This document shows, one piece after another, positions 39,004 through 48,376 of a DNA stretch of 64,000 nucleotides. This stretch comes from Acidobacteria bacterium Ga0077534 (GTDB lineage: Bacteria > Acidobacteriota > Blastocatellia > Pyrinomonadales > Pyrinomonadaceae). The notes beneath the pieces are model-generated. The model worked only from the letters and a program-made list of their open reading frames with translations. It did not search any database and was not told where the DNA came from. Every line of letters begins with the position of its first letter. The stretch's first letter is position 1. Location of the stretch: contig LNEI01000019.1 in the NCBI GenBank assembly GCA_001464455.1, positions 124,001 through 188,000 of the forward strand, written 5' to 3'. Position numbers and translations under genes: made by a program.

Positions 39004-39660
39004 ATGAGGATCAAGCGGCTCACAATTTTGTCAGGCATCGTAGCGGTCGCCATCTCAGCGGTAAGCGTCTTTGGACAGTCCGGCGTCAAGGCTCCGCGGA
39101 CGATCTTGCTGGATCACAATGGTGCGGAGATCTCGAATAATGAGTTCGTCGATATTCGAATGGCGAATTTTCACTATCCGGACGCAACCATTACCCGAAC
39201 TCTCAACGACGGTACGATCGAGTTTCGTTTGCAGCGGATCCCGCAAGAAGGCGAAAAAGCTCCGAAAGTTGTATTTAGAACCCTCGGCGGTGAAAAGCTG
39301 GATCTTTCCGGCCTCACCGGGAAAGTCATCGTCTTGAACTTCTGGTTTATCGGCTGCGCGTCTTGTCTTGCCCATCAACCAAAACTGAATATTCTCAGAT
39401 CAAAGTTTGAAAACGAAAAGGACGTTATCTTTCTGGCCGCAACGGCAGATCCTGCGGGAGATGTTAAGAAATACCTCGCCAAACAGAGATTCGAATACAC
39501 GCAGATCGCCGATGCCGACGAACAACTAAAGGCTTTTCGCTTCAGCGGCTATCCCCGAAATATTGTCATAAGCAAAACCGGTGAGATCGTTTATTGGCGA
39601 ACAACCATTGCCGCGTGGGATAAATTCGAGTCCGTGATCCGGTCTGAGCTTTCCAAGTGA
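39004..39660 (+). CDS. Exported thioredoxin-like (TlpA/ResA type) protein
   Basis: 218 residues. Signal peptide about 1-25 (ILSGIVAVAISAVSVFGQ). The thioredoxin fold has the active site FWFIGCASCLAHQP (C-x-x-C) near residue 118 and a cis-Pro region, SGYPRNIVISKTG. An additional N-terminal domain of about 75 residues precedes it (DHNGAEISNNEFVDIRM). It probably reduces or oxidises envelope thiols. It is an independent gene. Confidence 0.88.
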   Translation: MRIKRLTILSGIVAVAISAVSVFGQSGVKAPRTILLDHNGAEISNNEFVDIRMANFHYPDATITRTLNDGTIEFRLQRIPQEGEKAPKVVFRTLGGEKLDLSGLTGKVIVLNFWFIGCASCLAHQPKLNILRSKFENEKDVIFLAATADPAGDVKKYLAKQRFEYTQIADADEQLKAFRFSGYPRNIVISKTGEIVYWRTTIAAWDKFESVIRSELSK

Positions 39661-39732
39661 TCCCGCCAATCGAGCATCAAATATTTTTTGATCAGCGTGA
39701 AATGTTTTTCATGTTTTCGTCACTACCTGTGT

Positions 39733-40494
39733 ATGAAAACACCTAAGAACATCAAATCAATCGTTTTAGGCCTTTTTCTGACCCTGGTTCCTGGGGTTGT
39801 CTCAGGCATGGCTCAATCATTGCCCACCGATTCACGCACAATGACCGATGCTAGATCGGCGATCAAGACCGCGACAGTCGAGAAAGCTGAATTTACCAGT
39901 GAATGGAAACTTGAGCGCGAACGCGGATATACCTTTAGCAATCTTGCAAAACGTGCGATCAAGATGGTCGTGCGAGATAACGCATCAGGCCAGAAAAGAA
40001 GTTTCGAGGGGCTTGCAATCTATCAGCGGGGTTCGGCATCCGACGCCTGGCGTTGGAGCCGGTTCTTTACCTACGAAAATTCCATCCAGATGATAGGAGC
40101 GGTAGAGAATACCGCTGAGCTTGAACAGATGACTCTCGACGGCATGCAGGCGCGTCCCACCGAATGGTTTGGCGACCTCACCGGGATTTTCTGGGTACAT
40201 CCGATCAAGATCGTGCCGGGCAGCTTTCAAAAGCGATCTGAGCGGAATATGAGCTGGAAGGTCGAGTTCGAATTGACGCGGCGCTGGGATCATAAGTTCC
40301 TCGTCGAACGTTCGCAGGTTAAAGCAGTCGACGCCTATCTCGGTCAGGATGGTAAGACTTGGACATTCTCTGTCGGAAGCGACGGCGAAAAGGAACTGAA
40401 CCGCGTGGAACGATCGCCGTCCGAGCTTGACGCCACGCCAAATATGGAAAAGCTCGGCTTCCGAGCACTATACGGGGCCAAGCCCACAAAGTAA
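39733..40494 (+). CDS. Secreted protein of unknown function
   Basis: 253 residues from ATG 39733, which gives the signal peptide [20 protein letters not shown]. The upstream in-frame start at 39688 would precede it with non-hydrophobic Cys-rich sequence. The mature domain has many aromatic residues ([36 protein letters not shown]). No family recognised. Confidence 0.72.
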   Translation: MKTPKNIKSIVLGLFLTLVPGVVSGMAQSLPTDSRTMTDARSAIKTATVEKAEFTSEWKLERERGYTFSNLAKRAIKMVVRDNASGQKRSFEGLAIYQRGSASDAWRWSRFFTYENSIQMIGAVENTAELEQMTLDGMQARPTEWFGDLTGIFWVHPIKIVPGSFQKRSERNMSWKVEFELTRRWDHKFLVERSQVKAVDAYLGQDGKTWTFSVGSDGEKELNRVERSPSELDATPNMEKLGFRALYGAKPTK

Positions 40495-40583
40495 CGCCCG
40501 ATCCGATAAGATCAGCCGGGGGATATGCACGATGTTTATTCGTGGATACCCCCTTTGTTTCGTTCCGCGTGCGAAGTTTGGTA

Positions 40584-41102
40584 ATGTTTGTCCGTATGGC
40601 GAACCGTAAGAAGCAGACCGCCCCGCTGGTATCCATAATCATGGGCAGTAAATCTGACTGGCCGACGATGGAGCACGCTGCGACCACACTTGACGATTTC
40701 GGCGTGGCCTACGAGTGCAAGATAGTCTCAGCCCACCGAACGCCCGATCTGCTTTTTGAGTTTGCAAAATCCGCTGAGGAACGCGGGATCGAGGTGATAA
40801 TTGCCGGAGCGGGCGGAGCTGCCCATTTGCCGGGAATGTGTGCATCGCAGACGATATTGCCGGTGCTAGGTGTGCCCGTTGAGAGCCGAGCTCTCAACGG
40901 CCTCGATTCCCTTCTTTCCATCGCACAGATGCCGGCGGGCATTCCAGTGGGAACTCTTGCCATAGGCGAGGCGGGGGCAAAGAATGCGGGCTTGCTAGCT
41001 GCGTCCATTCTATCGGGCTCTCGCCCGGAACTTCGCGAAAAGCTCAGGAAGTTTCGTTCAAAACAGACAAAAACCGTACTTAGCACAAAACTTCCGAAAT
41101 GA
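40584..41102 (+). CDS. purE: N5-carboxyaminoimidazole ribonucleotide mutase
   Basis: 172 residues from ATG 40584 with GAAG 7 nt upstream; ATG 40596 is also possible. Class I PurE motifs: [40 protein letters not shown] (active-site His) and [17 protein letters not shown], then [20 protein letters not shown]. It works with PurK in purine synthesis. An alkylation-repair gene is inserted between purE and purK, with both junctions overlapping. Confidence 0.96.
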   Translation: MFVRMANRKKQTAPLVSIIMGSKSDWPTMEHAATTLDDFGVAYECKIVSAHRTPDLLFEFAKSAEERGIEVIIAGAGGAAHLPGMCASQTILPVLGVPVESRALNGLDSLLSIAQMPAGIPVGTLAIGEAGAKNAGLLAASILSGSRPELREKLRKFRSKQTKTVLSTKLPK

Positions 41103-41815
41103 CTCCCACCGAGATAATCGAGGAATTGCGGGCGCTCGGTGATCCGACAAAATTGGCAGTTCTTGAGCGTTTCGGCATCCGAACCACGACCGCTTTCGGC
41201 ATCAGCACTCCCGAACTCAAAACCTTTGCTAAAGAGCTCCGTAAAATAGTTGCGGACAGACATTTTACTGCCCAACAGCTATGGGAGACCGGGATCTACG
41301 AAGCTCGGGCTCTCGCGTTTTTGATTGACGACCCTAAACGCGTCACACCTGATCAAATGGAGGCGTGGGTAGCGGATCTTGATAACTGGGCAACAGTCGA
41401 CGGTGTCTGCAGTAATCTATTTTGCCGAACTCCGTACGCCTATAGCAAAGCAATAGAATGGGCCGAACGCGAAACTGAATTCGAGAAACGCGCCGGATTC
41501 TCACTGATGGCGTACCTCGCCGTTCACGACAAGAAGGCTCCTGATGAGAAACTTGCAGCATTCTTACCGATAATTGAGAAACACGCCTACGACGGTCGCA
41601 ATTTTGTTCGAAAAGCGGTAAATTGGGCACTTCGGCAGATTGGCAAACGCAGCGTTTTTCTGAATAAACTTGCAATCGCTGCAGCCGAGGATATCCGTCT
41701 CCAAGACAGTGTATCGGCCCGTTGGATCGCTTCTGACGCGTCTAGAGAATTAGCAAGCCCGGTCGTACAGGAAAGGCTAAAGAAGAAAGCCGCAAGATCA
41801 ACGCTACGTGAATAG
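41099..41815 (+). CDS. DNA alkylation repair protein (AlkD-like HEAT-repeat)
   Basis: 238 residues of helical pairs, PF08713-like: [75 protein letters not shown]. The W-x-x-x-D and RKA-NW-LRQIGKR motifs match AlkD-type glycosylase relatives, which remove bulky or alkylated bases. Its start overlaps purE by 4 nt and its end overlaps purK by 8 nt, so it is a true operon member. Confidence 0.88.
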   Translation: MTPTEIIEELRALGDPTKLAVLERFGIRTTTAFGISTPELKTFAKELRKIVADRHFTAQQLWETGIYEARALAFLIDDPKRVTPDQMEAWVADLDNWATVDGVCSNLFCRTPYAYSKAIEWAERETEFEKRAGFSLMAYLAVHDKKAPDEKLAAFLPIIEKHAYDGRNFVRKAVNWALRQIGKRSVFLNKLAIAAAEDIRLQDSVSARWIASDASRELASPVVQERLKKKAARSTLRE

Positions 41816-42938
41816 ATCGATACTTCCAAACTCAACCATCGGCGTTTTTGGCAGCGGCCAGCTGGGCCGGATGTTTGCGATCGAGGCCAGAAAACTTGGC
41901 TATCGCGTCCATACATTTTCGCCTGAGAGCGATACGCCGACCGGCCAGATCGCCGACATCGAAACATCTGCGGCCTATGACGATCTCCTGGCGGTGCGAA
42001 CATTTGCGCAAAGCGTCGATGTTGTTACGTTTGAGTTTGAAAATGTACCCGCCAGCGCAGTTGATGCGGCAGCCGAGTTCGTCGACGTATTCCCACGCGG
42101 CGAGATCTTGCACACGACTCAGCACCGTTTGCGGGAAAAGCTGTTTTTATCCAAGAACGGTTTTCCGGTCACACCGTTTCGCCACATAACAAGTCTTGAC
42201 GAACTTGAAAATGGGGTCAGCGAGCTGGGGCGGCCGTGTGTGTTAAAGACTGCTGGTTTTGGGTACGACGGAAAAGGGCAAGCTAAGATCGAAAGCGATA
42301 CCAACCTCACCGGCGCATTTGCCGGTCTAAATGGTGCCGATGCCGTGCTCGAAGCCTTCGTCCCATTCTCCAAAGAAGTTTCTGTGGTGTGTGCTCGTGA
42401 CCAAAGCGGAAATTTTGTCAACTACGGCGTTATCGAGAATCAGCACGCAAATCACATCCTCGACATTTCCTTTGCCCCGGCGATCGTCTCCCATGATGTC
42501 TTTGCCGAAGCCGTCGAAATTGCGAGAAGTATCGCGGAAACGCTCGATTACGTGGGAACGCTGTGTGTGGAGTTTTTCTTGACGAGCGACGATCGGCTCC
42601 TGGTTAATGAACTCGCCCCGCGGCCTCATAATTCGGGGCATTTGACGTTTGACGCGTGCGTTACGTCGCAGTTTGAACAGCAGCTCCGTGCAGTCTGCGG
42701 CTTACCACTCGGCTCGACGGAGTTTTATCGGCCAGCCGCGATGGCGAATTTGCTTGGGGATATCTGGCAGACCGGCGAGCCCGACTGGGCCGCTGCTCTC
42801 TCAACCAAAAACACAAAACTTCATCTTTACGGAAAACTTGAGCCGCGAATAGGCCGTAAAATGGGGCACCTTACCGCAATGGCAGACTCGAACGAGGCCG
42901 CAGCGAGCCTTGCGGCGGAAGCTCGGCGGCGGCTATAG
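41808..42938 (+). CDS. purK: 5-(carboxyamino)imidazole ribonucleotide synthase
   Basis: 376 residues from GTG 41808, an ATP-grasp enzyme. GVFGSGQLGRMFAIEARKLG, DVVTFEFENVPASAVDAA, RPCVLKTAGFGYDGKGQAKI, VEAFVPFSKEVSVVCARD-like core and NELAPRPHNSGHLTFDACVT are all present. It carboxylates AIR using ATP and bicarbonate, feeding PurE. The 3' end overlaps the convergent crcB gene by 6 nt. Confidence 0.96.
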   Translation: MNRSILPNSTIGVFGSGQLGRMFAIEARKLGYRVHTFSPESDTPTGQIADIETSAAYDDLLAVRTFAQSVDVVTFEFENVPASAVDAAAEFVDVFPRGEILHTTQHRLREKLFLSKNGFPVTPFRHITSLDELENGVSELGRPCVLKTAGFGYDGKGQAKIESDTNLTGAFAGLNGADAVLEAFVPFSKEVSVVCARDQSGNFVNYGVIENQHANHILDISFAPAIVSHDVFAEAVEIARSIAETLDYVGTLCVEFFLTSDDRLLVNELAPRPHNSGHLTFDACVTSQFEQQLRAVCGLPLGSTEFYRPAAMANLLGDIWQTGEPDWAAALSTKNTKLHLYGKLEPRIGRKMGHLTAMADSNEAAASLAAEARRRL

Positions 42939-43316
42939 GCGGTTTGCCAAAGCGACACCCGCCGCAACGCCGACAAAACCGACAGCGACGCTGAGAACGA
43001 CATACAATAACGCGAGCAGTCCTTGCTTACCATTGAGCAAACTGAGGACCTCGAATTCGAACGTTGAAAACGTTGTAAATGCCCCCAAAAATCCGACGAT
43101 GACTGCCGCTCGGATATTCTCGCTGATCTCGTATTTTTCCGCGAAGACGATCGCAGCGAATCCGATAGCGAACGATCCAGTCATATTTATCAAAAATGTC
43201 GCAAGGGGAAACGACTGAAAAATTAAAGACACCGGCGAAATATTGACGAGGTGGCGTGCCACCGCTCCTAGAGCTCCGCCGAGACCGATGACCGCGAGTT
43301 TGATTGCACCTTCCAT
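42933..43316 (-). CDS. crcB: Fluoride channel CrcB/FluC
   Basis: 127 residues with four membrane spans. Family pattern GLGGALGAVARHLVN, TFLINMTGSFAIGFAA (the pore-lining Asn), and VGFLGAFTTFSTFEFEVLSL with the Phe box. It exports F- as a dual-topology dimer. No fluoride riboswitch is visible upstream. TATAAT lies 8 nt before the ATG. Confidence 0.95.
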   Translation of the reverse strand: MEGAIKLAVIGLGGALGAVARHLVNISPVSLIFQSFPLATFLINMTGSFAIGFAAIVFAEKYEISENIRAAVIVGFLGAFTTFSTFEFEVLSLLNGKQGLLALLYVVLSVAVGFVGVAAGVALANRL

Positions 43317-43330
43317 TGCCGCCGATTATA
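43317..43330 (-). promoter_or_regulatory. Candidate -10 box for a leaderless crcB transcript
   Basis: On the minus strand TATAAT (43330-43325) is followed by 8 nt (CGGCGGCA) and the ATG at 43316. A start about 7 nt after the hexamer would place the RNA 5' end at the start codon. The spacing equals that before the epimerase (7366-7380). The -35 is weak. Confidence 0.45.
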
Positions 43331-43391
43331 CACCCGCACCGCAGATCAAATCATTTGCCCGTAACCGCCGCACGAAGTAAACTTATCGGTT

Positions 43392-43880
43392 ATGGCTGAG
43401 GCTATCGCTTTTTCAAAAGAAGCTGACCGTAGCACACGGTATCTTGAGCTCGTCCCGCAGATCGAAGCTCTGGTAAGCGGTGAGAGTGATCTGATCGCAA
43501 ATCTTGCAAACGTTTCCGCGGTACTGAAGGAAGTGTTCGGTTTTTTTTGGGTCGGGTTCTACCTAAAGAAGGGTGACCAGCTCGTGCTGGGCCCGTTTCA
43601 AGGCCCCCTCGCATGTACAAGGATAGACCTCGACAAAGGCGTCTGCGGTCACTCTTTTACAACCGAGCAAACCGTGATCGTCCCGAATGTTGATGAATTT
43701 CCCGGACACATAGCTTGTGCGTCAGCATCCAGATCCGAGATCGTTGTGCCTCTTTTTGATGCAAGCGGGACAATTGTCGGAGTGCTCGATGTCGACAGCG
43801 ACCGTCTCGACGATTTTTCCGAGATCGATGCTCACGGACTTGAAAAGATAACTAGAACGTTAACGAAAGTTTTAACATAA
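43392..43880 (+). CDS. msrC: Free methionine-R-sulfoxide reductase (GAF domain)
   Basis: 162 residues, a lone GAF domain. FWVGFYLKKGDQLVLGPFQG, ACTRIDLDKGVCGHSF and GHIACASASRSEIVVPLFD contain the three catalytic Cys of fRMsr enzymes, and VGVLDVDSDRLDDFSEID is the terminal signature. It reduces free Met-R-sulfoxide. It is 4 nt before the terC-like gene. Confidence 0.93.
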   Translation: MAEAIAFSKEADRSTRYLELVPQIEALVSGESDLIANLANVSAVLKEVFGFFWVGFYLKKGDQLVLGPFQGPLACTRIDLDKGVCGHSFTTEQTVIVPNVDEFPGHIACASASRSEIVVPLFDASGTIVGVLDVDSDRLDDFSEIDAHGLEKITRTLTKVLT

Positions 43881-43884
43881 CATT

Positions 43885-44934
43885 ATGACACCAGTTGAAT
43901 ACCCCATGTGGGTTTGGATCATGTTCTTTGCGGTGGTCCTGACGGCACTTTTCGTCGACATCGGCATCGTAAACCGAAAGTCTCACGTTCCAAGCAGGAA
44001 GGAGACTATCGGCTGGAGCATTGTCTGGGTTTCCCTTGCGTTAGCTTTCAATGTCTTCGTCTATTTCCAGTTTGGTACAGAAACGGCAAAACTGTTCCTG
44101 ACCGGCTACCTCATCGAGCTTTCATTATCGGTCGACAACCTCTTTGTATTCCTGCTCATATTTGCGTTTTTCAAGGTTCCGAAGGAATTCCAGCACCGCG
44201 TTCTATTCTGGGGAATCATGGGAGCCCTGGTCATGCGAATGATCATGATCTTTGCGGGGGCGGAGCTGGTTGAGAGATTTCACTGGATAATCTACCTCTT
44301 CGGTGCGTTTCTCGTTTACACCGGGCTAAAGATGTTCGGAAACTCCGAGGACAACTTTGAACCTCACGAGAGTGCGGTTGTTAAGCTCGTAACTCGGTAT
44401 ATACGGATAAGCAAGCATTACGACGGCGACAAATTCTTCACCCATATCGATGGTGTTCGGACCGGTACGCTGCTTTTGATGGTATTGATCGTCGTCGAAT
44501 TCACGGATCTGGTCTTCGCGATCGATTCGATCCCCGCGATCTTTGGCATCACCACTGACCGTTTTATTGTTTACACCTCAAATATTTTCGCGATCCTTGG
44601 GCTTAGAACATTCTATTTTCTGCTGGCCGACATGGCGAATCGGTTCCATTATCTGAAGTACGGGCTTGCTTTTGTTCTGACCTTCATTGGCGTGAAGATG
44701 CTGCTGCCGCTTCTCGCACAAGGTGTGATGTGGGCAATGGGCGACGCGAGTTCCGGGGCCTTTGCCGACTTCATGAGGCGATATTTGAATCACGAATATA
44801 AAGAAGCCGTGATCAACATTTCGCTGAGCGTCGTTGCCGGAGCGATCTTGCTTTCGATCCTGCTCTCGATCATTTTCCCGCCTAAAGAAGTTGAAGGGAG
44901 TGAAGCGGAATCAGTAGAAGAGCAAGAATCCTAG
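43885..44934 (+). CDS. TerC-family membrane protein
   Basis: 349 residues, about nine spans. ELSLSVDNLFVFLLIFAFFK and VVEFTDLVFAIDSIPAIFGI carry the acidic metal-site pairs of TerC/Alx proteins. These are linked to manganese export and metalation of secreted proteins. A cytoplasmic acidic tail follows (EVEGSEAESVEEQE). No yybP-ykoY riboswitch fits: only 4 nt separate it from msrC. Confidence 0.93.
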   Translation: MTPVEYPMWVWIMFFAVVLTALFVDIGIVNRKSHVPSRKETIGWSIVWVSLALAFNVFVYFQFGTETAKLFLTGYLIELSLSVDNLFVFLLIFAFFKVPKEFQHRVLFWGIMGALVMRMIMIFAGAELVERFHWIIYLFGAFLVYTGLKMFGNSEDNFEPHESAVVKLVTRYIRISKHYDGDKFFTHIDGVRTGTLLLMVLIVVEFTDLVFAIDSIPAIFGITTDRFIVYTSNIFAILGLRTFYFLLADMANRFHYLKYGLAFVLTFIGVKMLLPLLAQGVMWAMGDASSGAFADFMRRYLNHEYKEAVINISLSVVAGAILLSILLSIIFPPKEVEGSEAESVEEQES

Positions 44935-44947
44935 ACCAAGCGGCGAA

Positions 44948-46177
44948 ATGGATCCGAACAATTATCGAAAATTCTATGTCGACTGGTGGAACATCCGCAA
45001 GAGTTCCGTCTACGTCCTCATAGCCGTTATTTTGCTGGGCATTGTCCTGGTGTTCGGTTTTCGGTACGCGTCGCAGAACAACTGGTTTATTCCAGACGAG
45101 AAGGGCGAGATCCCGATAGATGCGGCACGGATAATTTCGTTCGAAGGCGATGTAAGAATTACCCGGGCCGCTACCCGCGAGACGATCGTGGTTACAAAGG
45201 AGACCTACGCGTTGCCCGGCGACATAATCCAGACGATGTCGGACGGGCGGGCGATCATTCAGATGGTCGATGGCTCACGGCATCAACTGCGCCCTAACGG
45301 CGCGATCACTATAAAGGACAACAGTTCCCTTTTCGGCGGACGCAACGTTCGCGTCACCCTCGACGACGGCCAGCTACAGGTGCGAACCGACGAGCAGCAG
45401 GGAGCAAACAACATAGTCGAGGTCGCCGATTCTGAGAACAAGCTGATGTCGAATACCGACGCGACCTTTGATGCGGATGGCGGCGGCGGTGAGATACGTA
45501 TCAGCCGCGGAGGCGTTGAAACCACGATAGGCGGTGAAAAGACGACGATCACCGAGGGTGAGTTTGCATCGGTAAATAATGGAAAACTTTCGGCCCGCGA
45601 GCGATTAATGGGGCTTCCGCGACAGACCTCGCCCGATAATTCGGCCCAGATCGTCGACCCCGGAAGCGGTGTCAGTGTGGTTTTCAACTGGCAGGATGCT
45701 GAAGGAAATCCAGCATCGAACTACCATCTCCAAGTATCGCGTTCTGCGACATTTGCCTCCGACGCGATAATGGTCGATCGCAGCGGCCTGACGGCTCGTG
45801 AGTTTCGCCTCGCGTCACTCTCGCCCGGCAGTTATTACTGGCGTCTAAAGGCGACGGGGCGTTCCGGACAGACTACGAGCTGGAATGATCCCTGGAAGTT
45901 TACGATCGTTCGCGGGGGCGATTCCGTCGCGATCGAGGCGTCGGAATGGGCGGTCGAACGCGTCGGAGGCAGCGTATATCTCCTCAGCGGACGCACGCGG
46001 CCCGGTGTGACGATAAAGTGCCAGGGCCGGGAGACGAATTCGGCAGCGGACGGTTCTTTCAAGCTGCAGATCTCCTCTCCTTCGGTTGAAACTGCCGTCG
46101 AGATCAACGACGACCGCGGCAATCGCAGCGGATTTATCATCTCACTTAGGAACGGCTCCGTGCTTCGGCGTTATTAG
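44948..46177 (+). CDS. Membrane-anchored FecR-domain protein
   Basis: 409 residues. A cytoplasmic start is followed by one span (about 18-40, SVYVLIAVILLGIVLVFGF). A FecR domain comes next (AARIISFEGDVRITRAATRE, YALPGDIIQTMSDGRAIIQM, NSLFGGRNVRV-like strands), then fibronectin/Ig-like modules with SYYWRLKATGRSG and a carboxypeptidase-regulatory-like end (SGRTRPGVTIKCQGRETN). It is probably an envelope structural or signalling protein. It ends 9 nt before the CDF start. Confidence 0.85.
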   Translation: MDPNNYRKFYVDWWNIRKSSVYVLIAVILLGIVLVFGFRYASQNNWFIPDEKGEIPIDAARIISFEGDVRITRAATRETIVVTKETYALPGDIIQTMSDGRAIIQMVDGSRHQLRPNGAITIKDNSSLFGGRNVRVTLDDGQLQVRTDEQQGANNIVEVADSENKLMSNTDATFDADGGGGEIRISRGGVETTIGGEKTTITEGEFASVNNGKLSARERLMGLPRQTSPDNSAQIVDPGSGVSVVFNWQDAEGNPASNYHLQVSRSATFASDAIMVDRSGLTAREFRLASLSPGSYYWRLKATGRSGQTTSWNDPWKFTIVRGGDSVAIEASEWAVERVGGSVYLLSGRTRPGVTIKCQGRETNSAADGSFKLQISSPSVETAVEINDDRGNRSGFIISLRNGSVLRRY

Positions 46178-46186
46178 GAGGCAGTT

Positions 46187-47122
46187 ATCGGGCACGATCA
46201 TTCAAATCACAGTCACAAGCTTAGCCGGACTGGCCGGTTAAAAGTGGCGCTTGCGATCACGGCGATCTACATGGTCGTCGAGGCGGCCGGCGGCTGGCTG
46301 ACAAATTCGCTTGCCCTTCTCGCCGACGCGGGCCACATGTTAACTGACGTTGCCGCATTGACGCTAACGCTAACGGCGATCTGGTTTGCATCGCGGCCGG
46401 CGACGGCGAAAAAGACTTTCGGCTATTACCGTCTTGAGATACTTGCCGCATTTGTAAACGGCATCGCGTTGGTTCTCATCTCCCTCTGGGTCATCTACGA
46501 AGCATATTCGCGATGGCAAGCTCCGCCCCAGATCGACGGCCTCAACCTGACAGCGATAGCTACCGGCGGCCTCATCGTTAACATCGTCGCCGCAAAACTA
46601 CTCCACCACGGCCATCATAACGACCTCAACATGCGGGGAGCGTGGCTTCATGTGATGGGTGATCTGCTTGGGTCGGTGACAGCGATCGTCGCGGGTGTGC
46701 TTGTGTTCGCTTTTGGGTGGCTCTGGGCGGATCCGGTTTGTTCCGTCTTTATAAGCTTGATCATTATTTTTGGTGCGTGGCGGTTGATCGCGGCTTCGGT
46801 CAACGTTCTACTCGAGGGCACACCTGCCCACATTGATATCGCTGCGGTCGAATCGATAATCCTGGAAACAGAAGGTGTCACCGGTGTACACGATTTGCAC
46901 GTCTGGACCATCTCTTCTGGGATGGAAGCACTGTCAGCCCATATTCGCCATGAGTCTTCGGTCGCGCAATCCGGCTTGCTCACTCTTGTTCGTGACCGGC
47001 TCAATGAACGCTTCGGGATCGAACATCTGACGATACAGATGGAATCGGCCGGAAGCGGTCAGGAAACTACCTTTGTTTGCGAGACCGGCGGTAAATGCTT
47101 TGAAACTGCGAGGCAGCACTAA
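46187..47122 (+). CDS. Cation diffusion facilitator (zinc/cobalt/cadmium exporter), apparent ATC start
   Basis: 311 residues if read from ATC 46187, which has a perfect GGAGG 5 nt upstream (46177-46181) and gives GHDHSNHSHKLSRTG, the His-rich N-terminus expected of CzcD-type CDFs. The first canonical codon is GTG 46244, which would lose this region and cut into span 1. Body: NSLALLADAGHMLTDVAAL (HxxxD metal site), ATGGLIVNIVAAKLLHHGHH, and GSVTAIVAGVLVFAFGWLWADPV (second site), then a cytoplasmic domain (VHDLHVWTISSGMEALSAHI). It exports Zn2+ or similar by proton antiport. Confidence 0.88.
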   Translation: MGHDHSNHSHKLSRTGRLKVALAITAIYMVVEAAGGWLTNSLALLADAGHMLTDVAALTLTLTAIWFASRPATAKKTFGYYRLEILAAFVNGIALVLISLWVIYEAYSRWQAPPQIDGLNLTAIATGGLIVNIVAAKLLHHGHHNDLNMRGAWLHVMGDLLGSVTAIVAGVLVFAFGWLWADPVCSVFISLIIIFGAWRLIAASVNVLLEGTPAHIDIAAVESIILETEGVTGVHDLHVWTISSGMEALSAHIRHESSVAQSGLLTLVRDRLNERFGIEHLTIQMESAGSGQETTFVCETGGKCFETARQH

Positions 47123-48376
47123 ATGCCAACCATCGCACTCAAATACGGAGACGAAGCCATTCCACTTGAGTTCGGCGATAATTTCCGCGTTCTTGGCCAG
47201 CCCAGTTCAAAACGGCCCCTGTCCGATATTGAAATAAACGAACGCCTCGATGAGCCGATCGATTCTGCAATGATCGAAGAAGTGGTAGGGCCGGGCAAAA
47301 CCGTCCTTATCGTCGTTCCTGACGCTACCCGACAGACCGCCGCAGGGCAGATCGTCAACCTTCTCGTTCGCCGCCTGATAGCAAACGGGTCTGCCCCGCA
47401 CGAGCTTCGTATTATTTTCGCCACGGGCATCCACAGGAAAGTACGTGCGGACGAAAGAGCCGAAATTTTAACACCGTTCATCGCTGACAGGATCAAGACC
47501 CTCGACCACGATCCGCGAGACTTGGTCTCACTGATCAAGATCGGTGAGACATCGAGCGGTATTCCGATCGAACTTAATCGGGCACTGGTCGAGCATGATC
47601 ACGTCATTCTCGTCGGCGGTATCTCGTACCACTATTTCGCAGGATTTACCGGTGGGCGAAAGCTCATCTGCCCGGGCCTCGCGTCGTCGCGAACGATCTC
47701 TGGCACGCATAAGCTAGCGTTCGACTGTGAATCGCTCGACCGCCGTAACGGAGTTGGAACGGCATTACTTGAGGGGAATGCGGTTCACGAAGCCTTTGTT
47801 GAGGCAGTTGAAAAGATCGAACCGGTATTTGCGATCAACACAATAGTTGATGATCGAGGTCAGGCGACCGATCTCTTTTGCGGTGATTGGCGGACTGCAC
47901 ATCGAGCGGCCTGCGATGCCTTTGACGCCGATCACGCAGTGACGATCAACGAGAAACGCGAGTGCGTCATCGTTAGCTGCGGAGGGTCGCCACATGATCT
48001 AAACCTGATTCAGGCCCACAAGGCTCTCGAGTCGTCGGCTCACGCATGCCGGGATGGCGGAACGATCGTATTGCTCGCCAAATGCTCTGATGGGCTCGGG
48101 CGCGAGGATTTTGTGAAATGGTTTGAAGCGGCAAATAGCCGAGATCTCGCCCGAGATCTTTGTGAGAAATACCAGGTCAACGGACAGACCGCCTGGAGTT
48201 TGCTAGGAAAAGCCGAAAGGTTCCGGATCAAGATATTAACTGATCTGGATTCACGATCAGCAACGAAAATGCGGCTCGAAAAGATCGACGCCGCATTAGT
48301 GCAGAACCTTATAAATGATGCCCGCTCGGGTTATGTTCTTCCACTTGGAGCAAAGACCCGGATCGTAATGGGCTAG
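47123..48376 (+). CDS. larA: LarA-like nickel-dependent racemase
   Basis: 417 residues. VVPDATRQTAAGQIVNLLVR, IFATGIHRKVRADERAEIL (catalytic His), GGISYHYFAGFTGGRKLICP (second His and the Lys that binds the nickel-pincer cofactor) and GTHKLAFDC (Ni-ligand His) match LarA. Family members racemise lactate or other 2-hydroxy acids. LarB, LarC and LarE, which make the cofactor, are not in the window. It starts directly after the CDF stop and converges by 4 nt with the next gene. Confidence 0.9.
   Translation: MPTIALKYGDEAIPLEFGDNFRVLGQPSSKRPLSDIEINERLDEPIDSAMIEEVVGPGKTVLIVVPDATRQTAAGQIVNLLVRRLIANGSAPHELRIIFATGIHRKVRADERAEILTPFIADRIKTLDHDPRDLVSLIKIGETSSGIPIELNRALVEHDHVILVGGISYHYFAGFTGGRKLICPGLASSRTISGTHKLAFDCESLDRRNGVGTALLEGNAVHEAFVEAVEKIEPVFAINTIVDDRGQATDLFCGDWRTAHRAACDAFDADHAVTINEKRECVIVSCGGSPHDLNLIQAHKALESSAHACRDGGTIVLLAKCSDGLGREDFVKWFEAANSRDLARDLCEKYQVNGQTAWSLLGKAERFRIKILTDLDSRSATKMRLEKIDAALVQNLINDARSGYVLPLGAKTRIVMG

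Noticed and set aside
43317-43391. Fluoride riboswitch before crcB
   Set aside because: The conserved GGCGATG and GCTGATGRC blocks are not found, and the candidate transcript would be leaderless.
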